DNA of 64,000 nucleotides from Desulfotruncus arcticus DSM 17038 (GCF_900113335.1 NZ_FOOX01000001.1:124001-188000), one strand, 5' to 3'; positions 16,865 to 26,086 are shown, counted from the first letter of the stretch. Translations and numbers: made by a program. Notes: generated by a model from the letters alone, not told the origin.

Positions 16865-18589
16865 TTAGTGTTTTTTGGTTTTCCCGAAATTTTTTTTGAT
16901 TTCTTGAAGTGTCATGGCTTTTCTGCCAAAATCCGTACCGAAAACAGCATTGCACTCATCCGTGACCTCGTCGGCAAAATCAAACAACCATAAATTTTGA
17001 TCCAGGTGACTGCATGCTACATTCTGTAGAGTTTCTGTTATTTTGGATATGGTATATTTGCCGCCGAGTCTCATTTCAACGATTCTTGCAATCAAAAGGG
17101 CGATAAAACAGATGAGGAAATGCGCATTGATATGTTCATTGGTACGAAGGTATACCGGCCTTGTACCGAGGACGCTCTTAGTTACTTTGAACGATTCTTC
17201 TATGCGCCATAGCCCCCTGTACATTTCAATGATATGTTTATCTGCATCGTCAAGCTCGCTGGTCACAATGGCATAATATCCGTCATATTTTTCCTCGTCC
17301 TCAATCTTCCTGGTGTCAAGCATAAGGGCGTCTTCTGTGTTCATTATTTCCCCGGTTTCTTTGTCGATTTTGAGGTTTTCAATATATCCGGCGGCACCGT
17401 AGTCAAATGTACGCCGGTATTTTGCAGGGTTTTCTATCATCTTGACTGCCTTGGCAATCGCTTCTTCCCGTTTATGCTTTGCCCTAGCGGCATATTTTTC
17501 ACTGTAGAATACAATCCATTTCTGTTCTACGGTTTCTTTCTTTTTGATTTTTTTCTTCCCGATTTGCTTCACCGTCACATTGATTTCTGCATCAGGGACA
17601 AGCTTGGACTTTAACTTATAACTGTCCGTGAGTTGCCGGTACCCTGTTTCGTCAAGCACCCACTGCTTGAAATCTTCGCTTGCGCCCCTGACGCTTTTGC
17701 TGTAAATATACCCATCCCCAAGTACAGTGCTGTAAGCTATATTGTCCCCGCTGTTAAGCCCTTTGTCCGCGACTGTTATTATCCGCCGTACGCCGAATTT
17801 TTTCTTCATTTCTGTCAGGACTGGCATAAGCGTTTGTGAATCGTGCGTGTTTCCGGGGAACAGTTTATATGATATAGGCAGACCGAGCTTGTCAAGCAGC
17901 AGCCCCATTTGGACAATAGGGTCTTTCCTATGTTCCTTCGATGGCCCTTTCTTTCGCAGATCGTCCTGCCTGTCTATTTCGAAGTAATAGTTTGTGACAT
18001 CATAGTAGACAATGTCAGTATCCCGCCCATAGTGCGCTGTAACCATTTCGTGAAGATGCTGCTGCAATGCGCCAGACATCTTGTCGAAGTGCGTAAGCGC
18101 GTCATAGACATCGTCAAGCGAGAACTTGAAATTGTCAAAGAAACGTTTTTTGTTTAGTACCGACGCCCTTTTTGAGCCGGGGTATAAAAGTCTTGTGTAT
18201 ACAAGCAGGCGCATAATTGCGTCTGTGTTGAAAATGAAGTTTTCGTGCCTGCGTGCATTTTTTAGGAATATATCTATTTCTAGCTCGTGATATATCTCGC
18301 TGAAAATGATATACCCGTAGTTTTTGCGGTTTGCGTCATTGCGGTCAATTTGGCCGGTCATGTCAATGGTGATGGTCACGCTCTTTGCTGCCTGGCGCTC
18401 CTTATCCATTGCCGCCGCGACTGCTGTGAAGTGGGCAACGGGGTCGTCATATTCCTTTTTTAATTCATCAAGATAACCAACCTTTTGAACTGTTTTTTGT
18501 TTTGACTTTCCTTCCTTGTTCCGGTACCCCTGCACTATGGACAAATATGTCCTGCCTGTCTGCTTCGAGTAGGTTTTTCGTAGATACAT
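16865..18589 (-). CDS. IS1634 family transposase
   Basis: A 574-residue DDE transposase of the IS4-superfamily IS1634 group. The N terminus (MYLRKTYSKQTGRTYLSIVQ ... QKTVQKVGYLDEL) is the family's typical opening. The catalytic acidic residues appear as DIVYYDVTNYYFE, ITVADKGLNSGDN and the C-terminal YRGLWRIEESFKVTKS. The frame is uninterrupted, so the element may be active. The start codon has only a weak ribosome site. Codon use is more A/T-rich than that of the surrounding aro genes, consistent with foreign origin. Confidence 0.93.
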   Translation of the reverse strand: MYLRKTYSKQTGRTYLSIVQGYRNKEGKSKQKTVQKVGYLDELKKEYDDPVAHFTAVAAAMDKERQAAKSVTITIDMTGQIDRNDANRKNYGYIIFSEIYHELEIDIFLKNARRHENFIFNTDAIMRLLVYTRLLYPGSKRASVLNKKRFFDNFKFSLDDVYDALTHFDKMSGALQQHLHEMVTAHYGRDTDIVYYDVTNYYFEIDRQDDLRKKGPSKEHRKDPIVQMGLLLDKLGLPISYKLFPGNTHDSQTLMPVLTEMKKKFGVRRIITVADKGLNSGDNIAYSTVLGDGYIYSKSVRGASEDFKQWVLDETGYRQLTDSYKLKSKLVPDAEINVTVKQIGKKKIKKKETVEQKWIVFYSEKYAARAKHKREEAIAKAVKMIENPAKYRRTFDYGAAGYIENLKIDKETGEIMNTEDALMLDTRKIEDEEKYDGYYAIVTSELDDADKHIIEMYRGLWRIEESFKVTKSVLGTRPVYLRTNEHINAHFLICFIALLIARIVEMRLGGKYTISKITETLQNVACSHLDQNLWLFDFADEVTDECNAVFGTDFGRKAMTLQEIKKNFGKTKKH

Positions 18590-18740
18590 ATGCGTAGCCC
18601 CTTTATTCTGCTATTCTATCTCATTACACATATTTACACAACACATATTCGCAAAAACTTGACAAAAAAATTAAGCCCGCAGGCCTTGGCTTCCTTTGCT
18701 TTTTGGTTCACCCTCTTTTTTCAATGCTTCCGAAAAGACG

Positions 18741-18773
18741 GATCTTGCGTGCACAGGCAAAGAGTGTTAATAT
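18741..18773 (+). repeat. 33-bp target site duplication, right copy
   Basis: Exact match to 16735-16767, abutting the right inverted repeat of the IS1634-type element. Confidence 0.9.
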
Positions 18774-19062
18774 TACCTTGTAGAATGGTTAATTGGTAGT
18801 ATGGTTGGCGGTAGCATGGCAACCGGTGCAATTTTATATCGCACCGGCCAAAAGGAAAGGGGACACACCGCAGGAATGTCCCCAATGTAATCAATTAGTA
18901 CGGTAGAACGGTAGGGGGCGGTATATATGTTTACATAATCACTCCCACGGGGAGTTTTTTGCTTTTTTAAGTTTAATTTTTAAGATAAATATGGGTATTT
19001 TAAGCTTAATGGAAAGGGGATAACACTGGGGGAATGTCCCCAACTAAGGAGGAAAAACAAAA
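18774..19062 (+). promoter_or_regulatory. Leader region of aroF-tyrA-aroA with TAG-triplet cluster
   Basis: No gene is visible here. The region holds spaced TAG triplets, first loosely (18779, 18795, 18810), then as a strict 8-base-period run at 18896, 18904 and 18912 (TAGTACGG TAGAACGG TAGGGGG). An intrinsic terminator follows at 18941-18960, then the aroF start. Two GGGGA...TGTCCCC inverted repeats (about 18859-18883 and 19015-19041) also occur. Leader attenuation is plausible. The triplet run could instead be a decayed minisatellite. Confidence 0.5.
18941..18960 (+). terminator. Intrinsic terminator in the aroF leader, possible attenuator
   Basis: ACTCCC pairs with GGGAGT around a three-base loop, followed directly by six T and then a second T run. 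It lies about 100 bases before the second aroF and 27 bases after a TAG-triplet cluster. Confidence 0.7.
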
Positions 19063-20088
19063 ATGATTGTGGTAATGAACCATAATGCTGCTCAAATTGA
19101 TATAGATCGCATTTTGCAAAAACTTACTGATGCGGGTTTTCAAATTCACCTGTCCCAGGGGGTTGAAAGGACCATCATCGGGGCTATTGGAGATAAAACC
19201 CGGTTAAGTGATCATGCCCTGGAAGCAATGCCCGGTGTGGAAAAGGTCGTTCCCATCCTGCAGCCCTACAAACTGGCCAGTAGGGCATACAGGAACTCTC
19301 CCACCGTGGTCAAAGTGGGAGACCTGGAAATTGGCGGTGACACTATTCAGGTCATGGCCGGGCCGTGTGCGGTGGAAAGCAGGGATCAGCTGCTGAAATC
19401 GGCGATGCTGGTTCGTGAGGCCGGCGCCACAATGCTGCGGGGCGGCGCATTTAAGCCGCGCACTTCGCCCTACTCCTTTCAGGGCCTGGAGGAAAAGGGG
19501 CTTGAGCTGCTGGCCGAGGCGAGGGAACTTACGGGTTTGCGCATTGTAACCGAAGTGATGGATGCCAGTACCATTGAACTGGTAGCCAAATACGCAGATA
19601 TATTGCAAATCGGCACCCGCAATATGCAAAACTTTTTCCTGCTGCGTGAAGTGGCCCGCTCCGGCAAACCGGTATTATTGAAAAGGGGCTCTTCTTCAAC
19701 CATTGAAGAATGGCTGTTAGCGGCGGAATATATATTAGCCGAGGGCAACCATAACGTTATTTTGTGCGAGCGGGGAGTGCGCACCTTTGAAAGCTACACC
19801 CGCAATACCCTTGATTTAACGGCGGTGCCGGTGGTTAAATATTTAAGTCACCTGCCGGTAATTGTTGACCCGAGCCATGCTATCGGCAAATGGCGTTTTG
19901 TTGAACCCATGGCCCGGGCTGCCATTGCAGCAGGGGCGGACGGACTGCTGATAGAAGTGCATCCCAATCCTGCCGAAGCTCTTTGCGACGGCCCGCAGTC
20001 ACTGACTCCGGAAAATTTCCAGGCATTAATGCAAAACATTGGTGCCATAGCTGAAGTTACCGGGCGTAGAATAGGAAAAATAAAATGA
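19063..20088 (+). CDS. aroF: DAHP synthase with N-terminal regulatory domain
   Basis: A 341-residue DAHP synthase. Residues about 1-75 are a ferredoxin-like regulatory domain like the one in Thermotoga DAHP synthase, where tyrosine or phenylalanine binds ([34 protein letters not shown]). Residues about 95-335 are the catalytic barrel: [76 protein letters not shown]. The short paralogue at 15820 lacks the first domain. AAGGAGG lies before the ATG; the stop overlaps the tyrA start, so it leads an aroF-tyrA-aroA operon. Confidence 0.95.
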   Translation: MIVVMNHNAAQIDIDRILQKLTDAGFQIHLSQGVERTIIGAIGDKTRLSDHALEAMPGVEKVVPILQPYKLASRAYRNSPTVVKVGDLEIGGDTIQVMAGPCAVESRDQLLKSAMLVREAGATMLRGGAFKPRTSPYSFQGLEEKGLELLAEARELTGLRIVTEVMDASTIELVAKYADILQIGTRNMQNFFLLREVARSGKPVLLKRGSSSTIEEWLLAAEYILAEGNHNVILCERGVRTFESYTRNTLDLTAVPVVKYLSHLPVIVDPSHAIGKWRFVEPMARAAIAAGADGLLIEVHPNPAEALCDGPQSLTPENFQALMQNIGAIAEVTGRRIGKIK

Positions 20089-21176
20089 TCAACCGCTGTG
20101 CTATCATCGGAGTTGGGCTGATGGGGGGCTCAATGGCCCTTGCCTTAAATGAGCGTAAACTGGCTCAAACAATTGTCGGCTGTGATATCAACAAAGAAAA
20201 CATCAAGATGGCTCTGGCTGCCGGTGCCATCCATGAATCTGCCGGACTGGAAGCCGCAGTCCGCAATGCTGAACTGGTGCTCCTGGCGACACCGGTTGGC
20301 ACAACCACAGCTATTCTCTGTGAAATAAAAGATTACCTGAATCCGGGAACTGTTGTTACCGATATGGGCAGCACCAAACAAACAGTGGTAGAGCAGGCTG
20401 AGGAGATTATCCAGGGTGGCTGGTTTGTTGGCGGGCACCCCATGGCGGGCGCTGAAACTTCAGGGTTCGACGGAGCTGACCCATACTTATTTGAAAATGC
20501 CTATTATTTGTTAACGCCGACTTGCGCAACCAACCCCAGTGCCCTAAATTTTGTCCGTCAGCTGGCTGAGGCCATAGGGGCACTGGTGGTGGAAATGCCC
20601 CCGTCGCGTCACGATCTTGTGGCTGCAACGATCAGCCATTTGCCGCACCTTGTTGCCGCGGCACTGGTGGATGCCGTGGCGTTGATGCCGGACAGTGAGG
20701 GTGCGCTGGCTTTTGCAGCCGGCGGCTTTCGTGATACCACCAGGATCGCCGCCGGCAGTCCGGAAATGTGGAGAGACATATTTTTATCCAATCACGTAAG
20801 GGTTCTGGATGCGCTTGGTTTTTACCGGCGGGCTATTACTGAAATGGAACTGGCAATTAAAAACCGGGATAGTGATAAAATATACGAAATATTATCCCAT
20901 GCCAGCAATCTAAGAAAAGGATTGCCGGTGAAATCAAAGGGGTACCTGCCTAATATATATGAGGTTGTGGTTACCGTACCGGACCGGCCGGGTATCATCG
21001 CCATGCTGGCCGGCCTGCTGGGAGATGCCGGAATCAACATTTATGAAATAGAAATCTTACGGGCCCGGGAAGGTTACGGGGGAACCATCAGAATTGGCTT
21101 TGCCACACCGGAAGAGCAACAGCAGGCGATAGAATTGCTGCAGCAAAAAAATATCAGGTGCCGCCGGAAAGGTTAG
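20085..21176 (+). CDS. tyrA: Prephenate dehydrogenase with ACT domain
   Basis: A 363-residue NAD-dependent enzyme converting prephenate to 4-hydroxyphenylpyruvate for tyrosine. The Rossmann motif [13 protein letters not shown] is at residues about 8-20; [11 protein letters not shown] and [12 protein letters not shown] are catalytic-domain hallmarks, the latter holding the active-site histidine. A C-terminal ACT domain (residues about 295-360, [20 protein letters not shown]) is the usual site of tyrosine feedback. The ATG overlaps the aroF stop by four bases. aroA follows immediately. Confidence 0.95.
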   Translation: MINRCAIIGVGLMGGSMALALNERKLAQTIVGCDINKENIKMALAAGAIHESAGLEAAVRNAELVLLATPVGTTTAILCEIKDYLNPGTVVTDMGSTKQTVVEQAEEIIQGGWFVGGHPMAGAETSGFDGADPYLFENAYYLLTPTCATNPSALNFVRQLAEAIGALVVEMPPSRHDLVAATISHLPHLVAAALVDAVALMPDSEGALAFAAGGFRDTTRIAAGSPEMWRDIFLSNHVRVLDALGFYRRAITEMELAIKNRDSDKIYEILSHASNLRKGLPVKSKGYLPNIYEVVVTVPDRPGIIAMLAGLLGDAGINIYEIEILRAREGYGGTIRIGFATPEEQQQAIELLQQKNIRCRRKG

Positions 21177-21184
21177 TGATCAGC

Positions 21185-22468
21185 ATGGATGAAAAAATTA
21201 CTCCGGCTAAAAGGTTGCAGGGTGTTATTAATGTACCCGGTGATAAATCGATTTCACACCGTTCGATAATGCTGGGCGCCCTGTCCCGGGGAGAAACCGA
21301 AGTTGAAAATTTTTTAATGGGGGAAGACTGTTTATCAACCATACGAATTATCCGGGCACTGGGCGTGGAAGTACTGGTGGACAACAATCTGGTAGCTATT
21401 CGAAGTGACGGGCTGGAAGCGCTCAGGGAACCCGTAGATGTCCTGGACGCGGGAAATTCCGGCACCACTATGCGGCTGATGTCCGGCATTTTGGCCGGCA
21501 GCCCCTTTTATGCAGTAATTACCGGTGACGATTCGCTGCGCAGCCGCCCCATGGGGCGGGTGATCAGGCCTCTGCTGGAAATGGGAGCTGAGATTATGGC
21601 CAGGAATAATAATTTACTGGCTCCCATAGCAATTAAAGGCGGAAATTTGAGGCCGATCAATTACGAGTCGCCGGTGGCCAGCGCCCAGGTAAAATCCGCT
21701 GTACTTCTGGCCGGGCTATTTGCGCCGGGCTGTACTACGGTTATAGAACCGAACCAGTCCCGTGATCACACGGAAAGGATGCTCAGACATTTTGGCGCCA
21801 GGGTGGCGGTTGACGGCACGCAGGTAACGGTCTGGGGCAAGCCCGGCCTGACAGGCAAAAAAATAATCGTTCCCGGTGATATTTCATCAGCCATGTTTTT
21901 AATAGTGGCCGGTTTGATCGTCAAGGACTCTGAAATTGTCTTACCCAATGTTGGTGTCAACCCCACGCGAACCGGTGCGCTGCAGGTATTAAAAGCAATG
22001 GGCGGCGACATAACCCTGCACAACCTGCGTGAAATAAACGGCGAGCCCATCGGGGATATCAAAGTACGCAGCAGTGGTTTAAAAGGCACTGAAATAGGCG
22101 GGGCCATAATTCCCTACCTTATTGATGAGATACCGGTTCTGGCTGTTGCCGCGGCACTTGCGGAAGGAGATACTGTTATTTCGGATGCGGGTGAGCTGCG
22201 CCACAAGGAATCGGATCGAATTGCCACCGTGGTTAAAATGCTCAGGGCTTTCGGTGCAGGTGTTGAGGAATTTACCGACGGTTTCGTGGTACATGGTGCA
22301 AATAAAATAACCGGAGCCGTTAGTGAAACTTCTGCTGATCACCGGCTCGCCATGTCCGCCGCGGTGGCCGGACTGGCGGCGCAAGGGGACACCGTTGTCA
22401 GGGGAGCGGAATGCGTCCATATTTCTTATCCCGGGTTTTTTAACACATTAAAAAAACTTGCCGTGTAA
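21185..22468 (+). CDS. aroA: EPSP synthase (3-phosphoshikimate 1-carboxyvinyltransferase)
   Basis: A 427-residue shikimate-pathway enzyme transferring the enolpyruvyl group of PEP to shikimate 3-phosphate. Motifs are VPGDKSISHRSIML near the N terminus, LDAGNSGTTMRLMSG, RSRPMGRVIRPL, and ELRHKESDRIATVV near the C terminus. I place the start at ATG 21185 (MDEKITPAKRL), with GGAAAGG about 12 bases upstream; the frame is open back to GTG 21158, inside tyrA. It is the last gene of the aroF-tyrA-aroA operon and is followed by a strong terminator. Confidence 0.95.
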   Translation: MDEKITPAKRLQGVINVPGDKSISHRSIMLGALSRGETEVENFLMGEDCLSTIRIIRALGVEVLVDNNLVAIRSDGLEALREPVDVLDAGNSGTTMRLMSGILAGSPFYAVITGDDSLRSRPMGRVIRPLLEMGAEIMARNNNLLAPIAIKGGNLRPINYESPVASAQVKSAVLLAGLFAPGCTTVIEPNQSRDHTERMLRHFGARVAVDGTQVTVWGKPGLTGKKIIVPGDISSAMFLIVAGLIVKDSEIVLPNVGVNPTRTGALQVLKAMGGDITLHNLREINGEPIGDIKVRSSGLKGTEIGGAIIPYLIDEIPVLAVAAALAEGDTVISDAGELRHKESDRIATVVKMLRAFGAGVEEFTDGFVVHGANKITGAVSETSADHRLAMSAAVAGLAAQGDTVVRGAECVHISYPGFFNTLKKLAV

Positions 22469-22473
22469 TAATA

Positions 22474-22507
22474 ACCTGAAAGGCTTTAGCCTTTTCAGGT
22501 TTTTTTT
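22474..22507 (+). terminator. Intrinsic terminator after aroA
   Basis: ACCTGAAAGGC pairs with GCCTTTTCAGGT around a short TTTA loop, followed by seven or more T. It closes the aromatic operon. Confidence 0.88.
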
Positions 22508-22587
22508 ATAAAATAAAGGATATTCACGTTACATGTCGAATATCTTTCCAGTATTCTTTGGTATTCATTACTTTTGGAGAGAACTTT

Positions 22588-23259
22588 ATGACCCCCTCTG
22601 TATGTATTGCCATTGATGGCCCGGCAGGTGCGGGCAAAAGCACTGCGGCCAAAATGCTGGCCAGTAAACTGGGCTATGTATATGTAGATACAGGCGCCAT
22701 GTACAGGGCTGTAACTTATCAGGCACTAATGGATAAAATAAATATGGATGACACTGGGGCGCTTACCCAAATCGCAGAGACGATAGATCTTGCGTTAAAG
22801 GTGGACGCAGGTGGCCGCACCAGGATCTTGATAGCCGGAACGGATGTGACGCAACAAATCAGGTGTCCGGAAGTGTCGAACAATGTTTCTTTGGTTTCAC
22901 GTATTCCAGGTGTCAGAAATGTACTGACCCGGCTGCAAAGAGAACTGGCCGCGCAGGGCAGTGTAGTGATGGAAGGCAGGGACATAGGAACCAAGGTTCT
23001 ACCTGCCGCAGATAAAAAATTTTTTTTAACCGCCTCTGTTGAGGAAAGGGCGCGACGCCGTTTCCTGGAGTTGCAGCAAATCGGATACCAGGTTAAATAT
23101 GATGAAGTCATACAAGATATTATTTTACGTGATGAAATTGATTCCAATAGAGCTTTAGCGCCCCTGAAACCTGCACCCGATGCAGTTATTGTCGATTGTT
23201 CCGGGCTGACGGCAGAACAGGTGGTTGATACATTACTGTCCATTGTTTCAGGAGGCTAG
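22588..23259 (+). CDS. cmk: Cytidylate kinase
   Basis: A 223-residue nucleoside monophosphate kinase phosphorylating CMP and dCMP. The P-loop is IDGPAGAGKSTAAKML at the N terminus; YVDTGAMYRAVTY, VMEGRDIGTKVLP and RDEIDSNRALAPLKPA are family motifs. I chose ATG 22588 (MTPSVCIAIDG), with GGAGAG upstream, over the in-frame TTG at 22558. plsC begins five bases after its stop, and the cmk-plsC-ispH/S1 order is the classic clostridial arrangement. Confidence 0.95.
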   Translation: MTPSVCIAIDGPAGAGKSTAAKMLASKLGYVYVDTGAMYRAVTYQALMDKINMDDTGALTQIAETIDLALKVDAGGRTRILIAGTDVTQQIRCPEVSNNVSLVSRIPGVRNVLTRLQRELAAQGSVVMEGRDIGTKVLPAADKKFFLTASVEERARRRFLELQQIGYQVKYDEVIQDIILRDEIDSNRALAPLKPAPDAVIVDCSGLTAEQVVDTLLSIVSGG

Positions 23260-23264
23260 TATTA

Positions 23265-23852
23265 GTGCTTTACGGGTTTGCAAAATTTGTCTGCAGAGCA
23301 ATACTGCTGCTCCGCAGGTGGGAAATTACCGGAAACGGGCACCTGCCCCCCGGTCAGGGCATGATCGTTGTTGCCAATCATGTCAGTTACTGGGATCCTG
23401 TGGTAGTGGGCTGTGCCCTGAATAGAAGAATATACTTTATGGCCAAGGCAGAATTATTCGACATTCCCGTGCTTGCTGTTCTAATTAACAAGCTCGGCGC
23501 TTTTCCGGTCCAAAGAGACGGTGCCGACCGTTCATCAATCAGGAGGGCGTTGGAATTGTTGGATGCCGGCAAGGTAGTAGGGATTTTCCCTGAAGGCACC
23601 CGGAGTAAAACCGGTGAATTATTAAACCCCCACATGGGTGCTGCCATGTTAGCCATAAAGGGGGGGGTGCCATTATTGCCGGTGGCGGTCAGCGGCACCA
23701 GAGGTTTTTGGGGCAAGGTCCGGGTCAATTTGGGACAACCAATAAACACATCCGCGTCCAACCGTCGTAAGGTTTCAAGAACTGAGTTAGCTGAATTGAG
23801 CCATGATGTAATGGAAGAGATAAAACATTTATTGGTTGATATCGAGAAGTAA
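23265..23852 (+). CDS. plsC: 1-acyl-sn-glycerol-3-phosphate acyltransferase
   Basis: A 195-residue membrane-associated acyltransferase making phosphatidic acid from lysophosphatidic acid. The catalytic HX4D box is VVANHVSYWDPVV near residue 45 and the substrate-binding box is GIFPEGTRSKTGELL near residue 110. GTG start, with CAGGAGG about nine bases upstream. It lies between cmk and ispH-S1, whose start is only 25 bases downstream. Confidence 0.93.
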   Translation: MLYGFAKFVCRAILLLRRWEITGNGHLPPGQGMIVVANHVSYWDPVVVGCALNRRIYFMAKAELFDIPVLAVLINKLGAFPVQRDGADRSSIRRALELLDAGKVVGIFPEGTRSKTGELLNPHMGAAMLAIKGGVPLLPVAVSGTRGFWGKVRVNLGQPINTSASNRRKVSRTELAELSHDVMEEIKHLLVDIEK

Positions 23853-23877
23853 CGGTAATAAAGCAGCGGTGAAAAAG

Positions 23878-25965
23878 ATGGATCTGAGAATTGCTTCCAC
23901 GGCAGGTTTTTGTTTTGGAGTCAAGAGGGCGGTGGAGATCGCCAGGAAAACCCGTCATAACAGGGATGGACCGGTCTACACACTGGGGCCGCTGATTCAT
24001 AACGACAGGGTCACAGGTGAATTGGCCAGGGAAGGTATTACCATAGTCAATGAGCTTAGTGAAATAAAAGTACCTGGCACAGTCATCATCAGGTCTCATG
24101 GCGTGGCTCCGGAAATAATAACCGAAGCGGAGCGAAAAGGACTGGTAGTTGTAGACGCCACCTGTCCTTTTGTGCGAAAAGTTCAACAAACTGCCCGCGA
24201 GCTGGCTGAAAAAAACATACCTGTAATTATCGTCGGTGATCCGGAACACCCGGAGGTTAAAGGTATCGTCGGGTGGACCGGAAAACAGGGGGTTGTTGTC
24301 AGGGATGCCGGTCAGGCAGCAAAGCTGGATAAATATGATGAGGTGGGCGTAGTAGCCCAAACCACCCAGCGCCAGGATAACCTGGAGGCGGTGGTGAATG
24401 TTTTAAAGGGTACCGGATGCCGGGTACAAGTGTTTAACACAATTTGCCTGGCCACATCGGAGAGGCAAAAAGAAGCTTTAGAATTGTCAAAAAGCGTTGA
24501 TTTAATGCTGGTTATTGGAGGAAGGAACAGCGCTAATACGGCTAAGCTGACCCAGATTTGCAATTCCGCCCAAGTTCCGGTATATCAGGTTGAATCAGCT
24601 GGTGAAGTTAAATTTGCATGGCTGAAAGATATTGAAAAAATTGGGATTACGGCGGGCGCATCAACACCCGGCTGGATTATAGAGGAGGTCTGTTGTCGAA
24701 TGATGGATTTTGAGGAAATGAAAAGTAATGAGGAAACAGTGACTGAGGAGCAGGTTGAAGAAAACTCTGCAGGAGCCGAACAGCAAGAAGAGCAGCATAA
24801 TATGGAAGACGCCATGGAAGTTAAAAACCTAAGGCACGGCGAAATTGTGAAAGGCGTCGTGGTTCAGGTTAATCAGGATGAGGTTTTGGTTGACGTTGGA
24901 GCCAAATCCGAAGGTGTTATTCCCATCAGAGAGCTTTCCTGTTATAATGTCGAATCCCCCACCGATGTTGTCAATGTGGGTGATGAAATAGATGTTTATG
25001 TTTTAAAATCAGAAGATAATGAAGGCAAAGTGGTGCTCTCAAAAGAAAAAGCCGACGCTGAAAAAGCCTGGTCCAATCTTGAAGCACAGATGGAACAAGG
25101 CGACGTGATTAAAGGCGTTGTGCGCGAAGTAGTTAAGGGCGGTCTGTTGGTTGACCTCGGCGTAAGAGCTTTCCTGCCGGCCTCACTGGTGGAAATGGGT
25201 TACGTTGAGGACCTCAGCAAGTACCTGAATACTGAAATTGATGCCCGGATTATCGAACTAAATCGTCCCCGGAGAAAAGTCATCCTTTCACGCAAGGCGG
25301 TACTGGAAGAAGAATATGCCCGCAAGCGTGAAGAACTGCTGGAAAATCTTACTGAAGATCAGGTTGTTAAAGGTGTGGTAAGAAGACTTACCAACTTTGG
25401 CGCTTTTGTGGATATCGGTGGAGTTGACGGTTTGCTGCATATCTCGGAAATGGCCTGGTACCGCATTAATCATCCTTCGGAAGTAGTTCAGGTTGGTGAC
25501 GAGCTGGAAGTAATGGTACTTAGAGTAGACCGCGAAAGCGAAAAGATTTCGCTGGGTCTGAAACAAGTACTGCCCAACCCCTGGGATAACGTTGAACAGA
25601 ATTACCCCGAGGGGGCTATAGTAAACGCCAAGGTTGTGCGCCTGGCCCCGTTCGGAGCGTTCGTGCAGCTTGAACCGGGTGTGGAGGGACTTGTCCATAT
25701 ATCCCATTTAGCCGACCGTCACGTGGAAACTCCTGATGAAGTTGTTCATGAAGGCGAAGAAATAAAGGTCAAGGTGCTTAGTGTGGATAAGGATGAAAAA
25801 AGAATCCGCTTATCCATCAGGGAAGTTGACCGGGAAAAGAGCAAGAGCAAACCCAGGGAACAAGCCCCTAAAAAACAACAGGAAAGCCCGGCTCCGGTTG
25901 TCAGTGATGGTGGAACGGTAACCATTGGCGAAATGGTTGGCGACATCTTTGATGAGAAGAAGTGA
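23878..25965 (+). CDS. ispH: IspH - ribosomal protein S1 fusion
   Basis: A 695-residue bifunctional protein. Residues about 1-280 are 4-hydroxy-3-methylbut-2-enyl diphosphate reductase, the last step of the MEP isoprenoid pathway, with the [4Fe-4S] cysteines in GFCFGVKRAV, VDATCPFVRKVQ and TICLATSERQ. An acidic linker (about 285-310, rich in E and Q) leads to four S1 RNA-binding repeats (about 315-655: GEIVKGVVVQV, GDVIKGVVREV, DQVVKGVVRRL, GAIVNAKVVRL). The tail is basic then glycine-rich. This fusion is known in Clostridia. I prefer ATG 23878; GTG 23869 is possible and neither has a strong ribosome site. Confidence 0.93.
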   Translation: MDLRIASTAGFCFGVKRAVEIARKTRHNRDGPVYTLGPLIHNDRVTGELAREGITIVNELSEIKVPGTVIIRSHGVAPEIITEAERKGLVVVDATCPFVRKVQQTARELAEKNIPVIIVGDPEHPEVKGIVGWTGKQGVVVRDAGQAAKLDKYDEVGVVAQTTQRQDNLEAVVNVLKGTGCRVQVFNTICLATSERQKEALELSKSVDLMLVIGGRNSANTAKLTQICNSAQVPVYQVESAGEVKFAWLKDIEKIGITAGASTPGWIIEEVCCRMMDFEEMKSNEETVTEEQVEENSAGAEQQEEQHNMEDAMEVKNLRHGEIVKGVVVQVNQDEVLVDVGAKSEGVIPIRELSCYNVESPTDVVNVGDEIDVYVLKSEDNEGKVVLSKEKADAEKAWSNLEAQMEQGDVIKGVVREVVKGGLLVDLGVRAFLPASLVEMGYVEDLSKYLNTEIDARIIELNRPRRKVILSRKAVLEEEYARKREELLENLTEDQVVKGVVRRLTNFGAFVDIGGVDGLLHISEMAWYRINHPSEVVQVGDELEVMVLRVDRESEKISLGLKQVLPNPWDNVEQNYPEGAIVNAKVVRLAPFGAFVQLEPGVEGLVHISHLADRHVETPDEVVHEGEEIKVKVLSVDKDEKRIRLSIREVDREKSKSKPREQAPKKQQESPAPVVSDGGTVTIGEMVGDIFDEKK

Positions 25966-25969
25966 ACTC

Positions 25970-26059
25970 GTTCAGCTAAAGCTGAACATCGGGGCTTCAG
26001 ATGGGGATTCTACCCCACCTGAAGTAAAAATAGGAACTCCCACTTATAGAAGTGGGAGT
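25970..26059 (+). repeat. Tandem-hairpin element (copy 2) after ispH-S1
   Basis: Three hairpins in a row begin five bases after the stop codon. They are GTTCAGC/GCTGAAC (25970-25987), CTTCAGATGGGG/CCCCACCTGAAG with one mismatch (25995-26024), and ACTCCCACTT/AAGTGGGAGT (26036-26059). The middle hairpin resembles that at 10368-10400. Such hairpin strings resemble the right ends of IS200/IS605-TnpB elements, but no tnpB is present, so it could be a solo end or an unrelated repeat. Confidence 0.55.
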
Positions 26060-26086
26060 CTTGGAATTTGATAAAAACTAAAACAA

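Larger units (their letters stand above)
16768..18740 (-). mobile_element. IS1634-family insertion sequence, 1,973 bp
   Basis: A complete element with one transposase gene on the minus strand. Its ends are imperfect inverted repeats: 16768-16782 and the complement of 18726-18740 agree at 13 of 15 positions, sharing TTTTCGGAAGC. It is bordered by an exact 33-bp direct repeat. It sits between the two DAHP synthase genes and may disconnect an ancestral HutP-aroH-aroF-aroF-tyrA-aroA transcript. Intact ends, an intact reading frame and identical duplications suggest recent insertion. Confidence 0.9.

Noticed and set aside
18774..19062. T-box riboswitch in the aroF leader
   Set aside because: No T-box core sequence (AGGGTGGNACCGCG-like) could be found, although the region has a terminator.
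22719..23243. 174-codon minus-strand frame opposite cmk
   Set aside because: Antisense shadow without a ribosome site; cmk motifs are complete.
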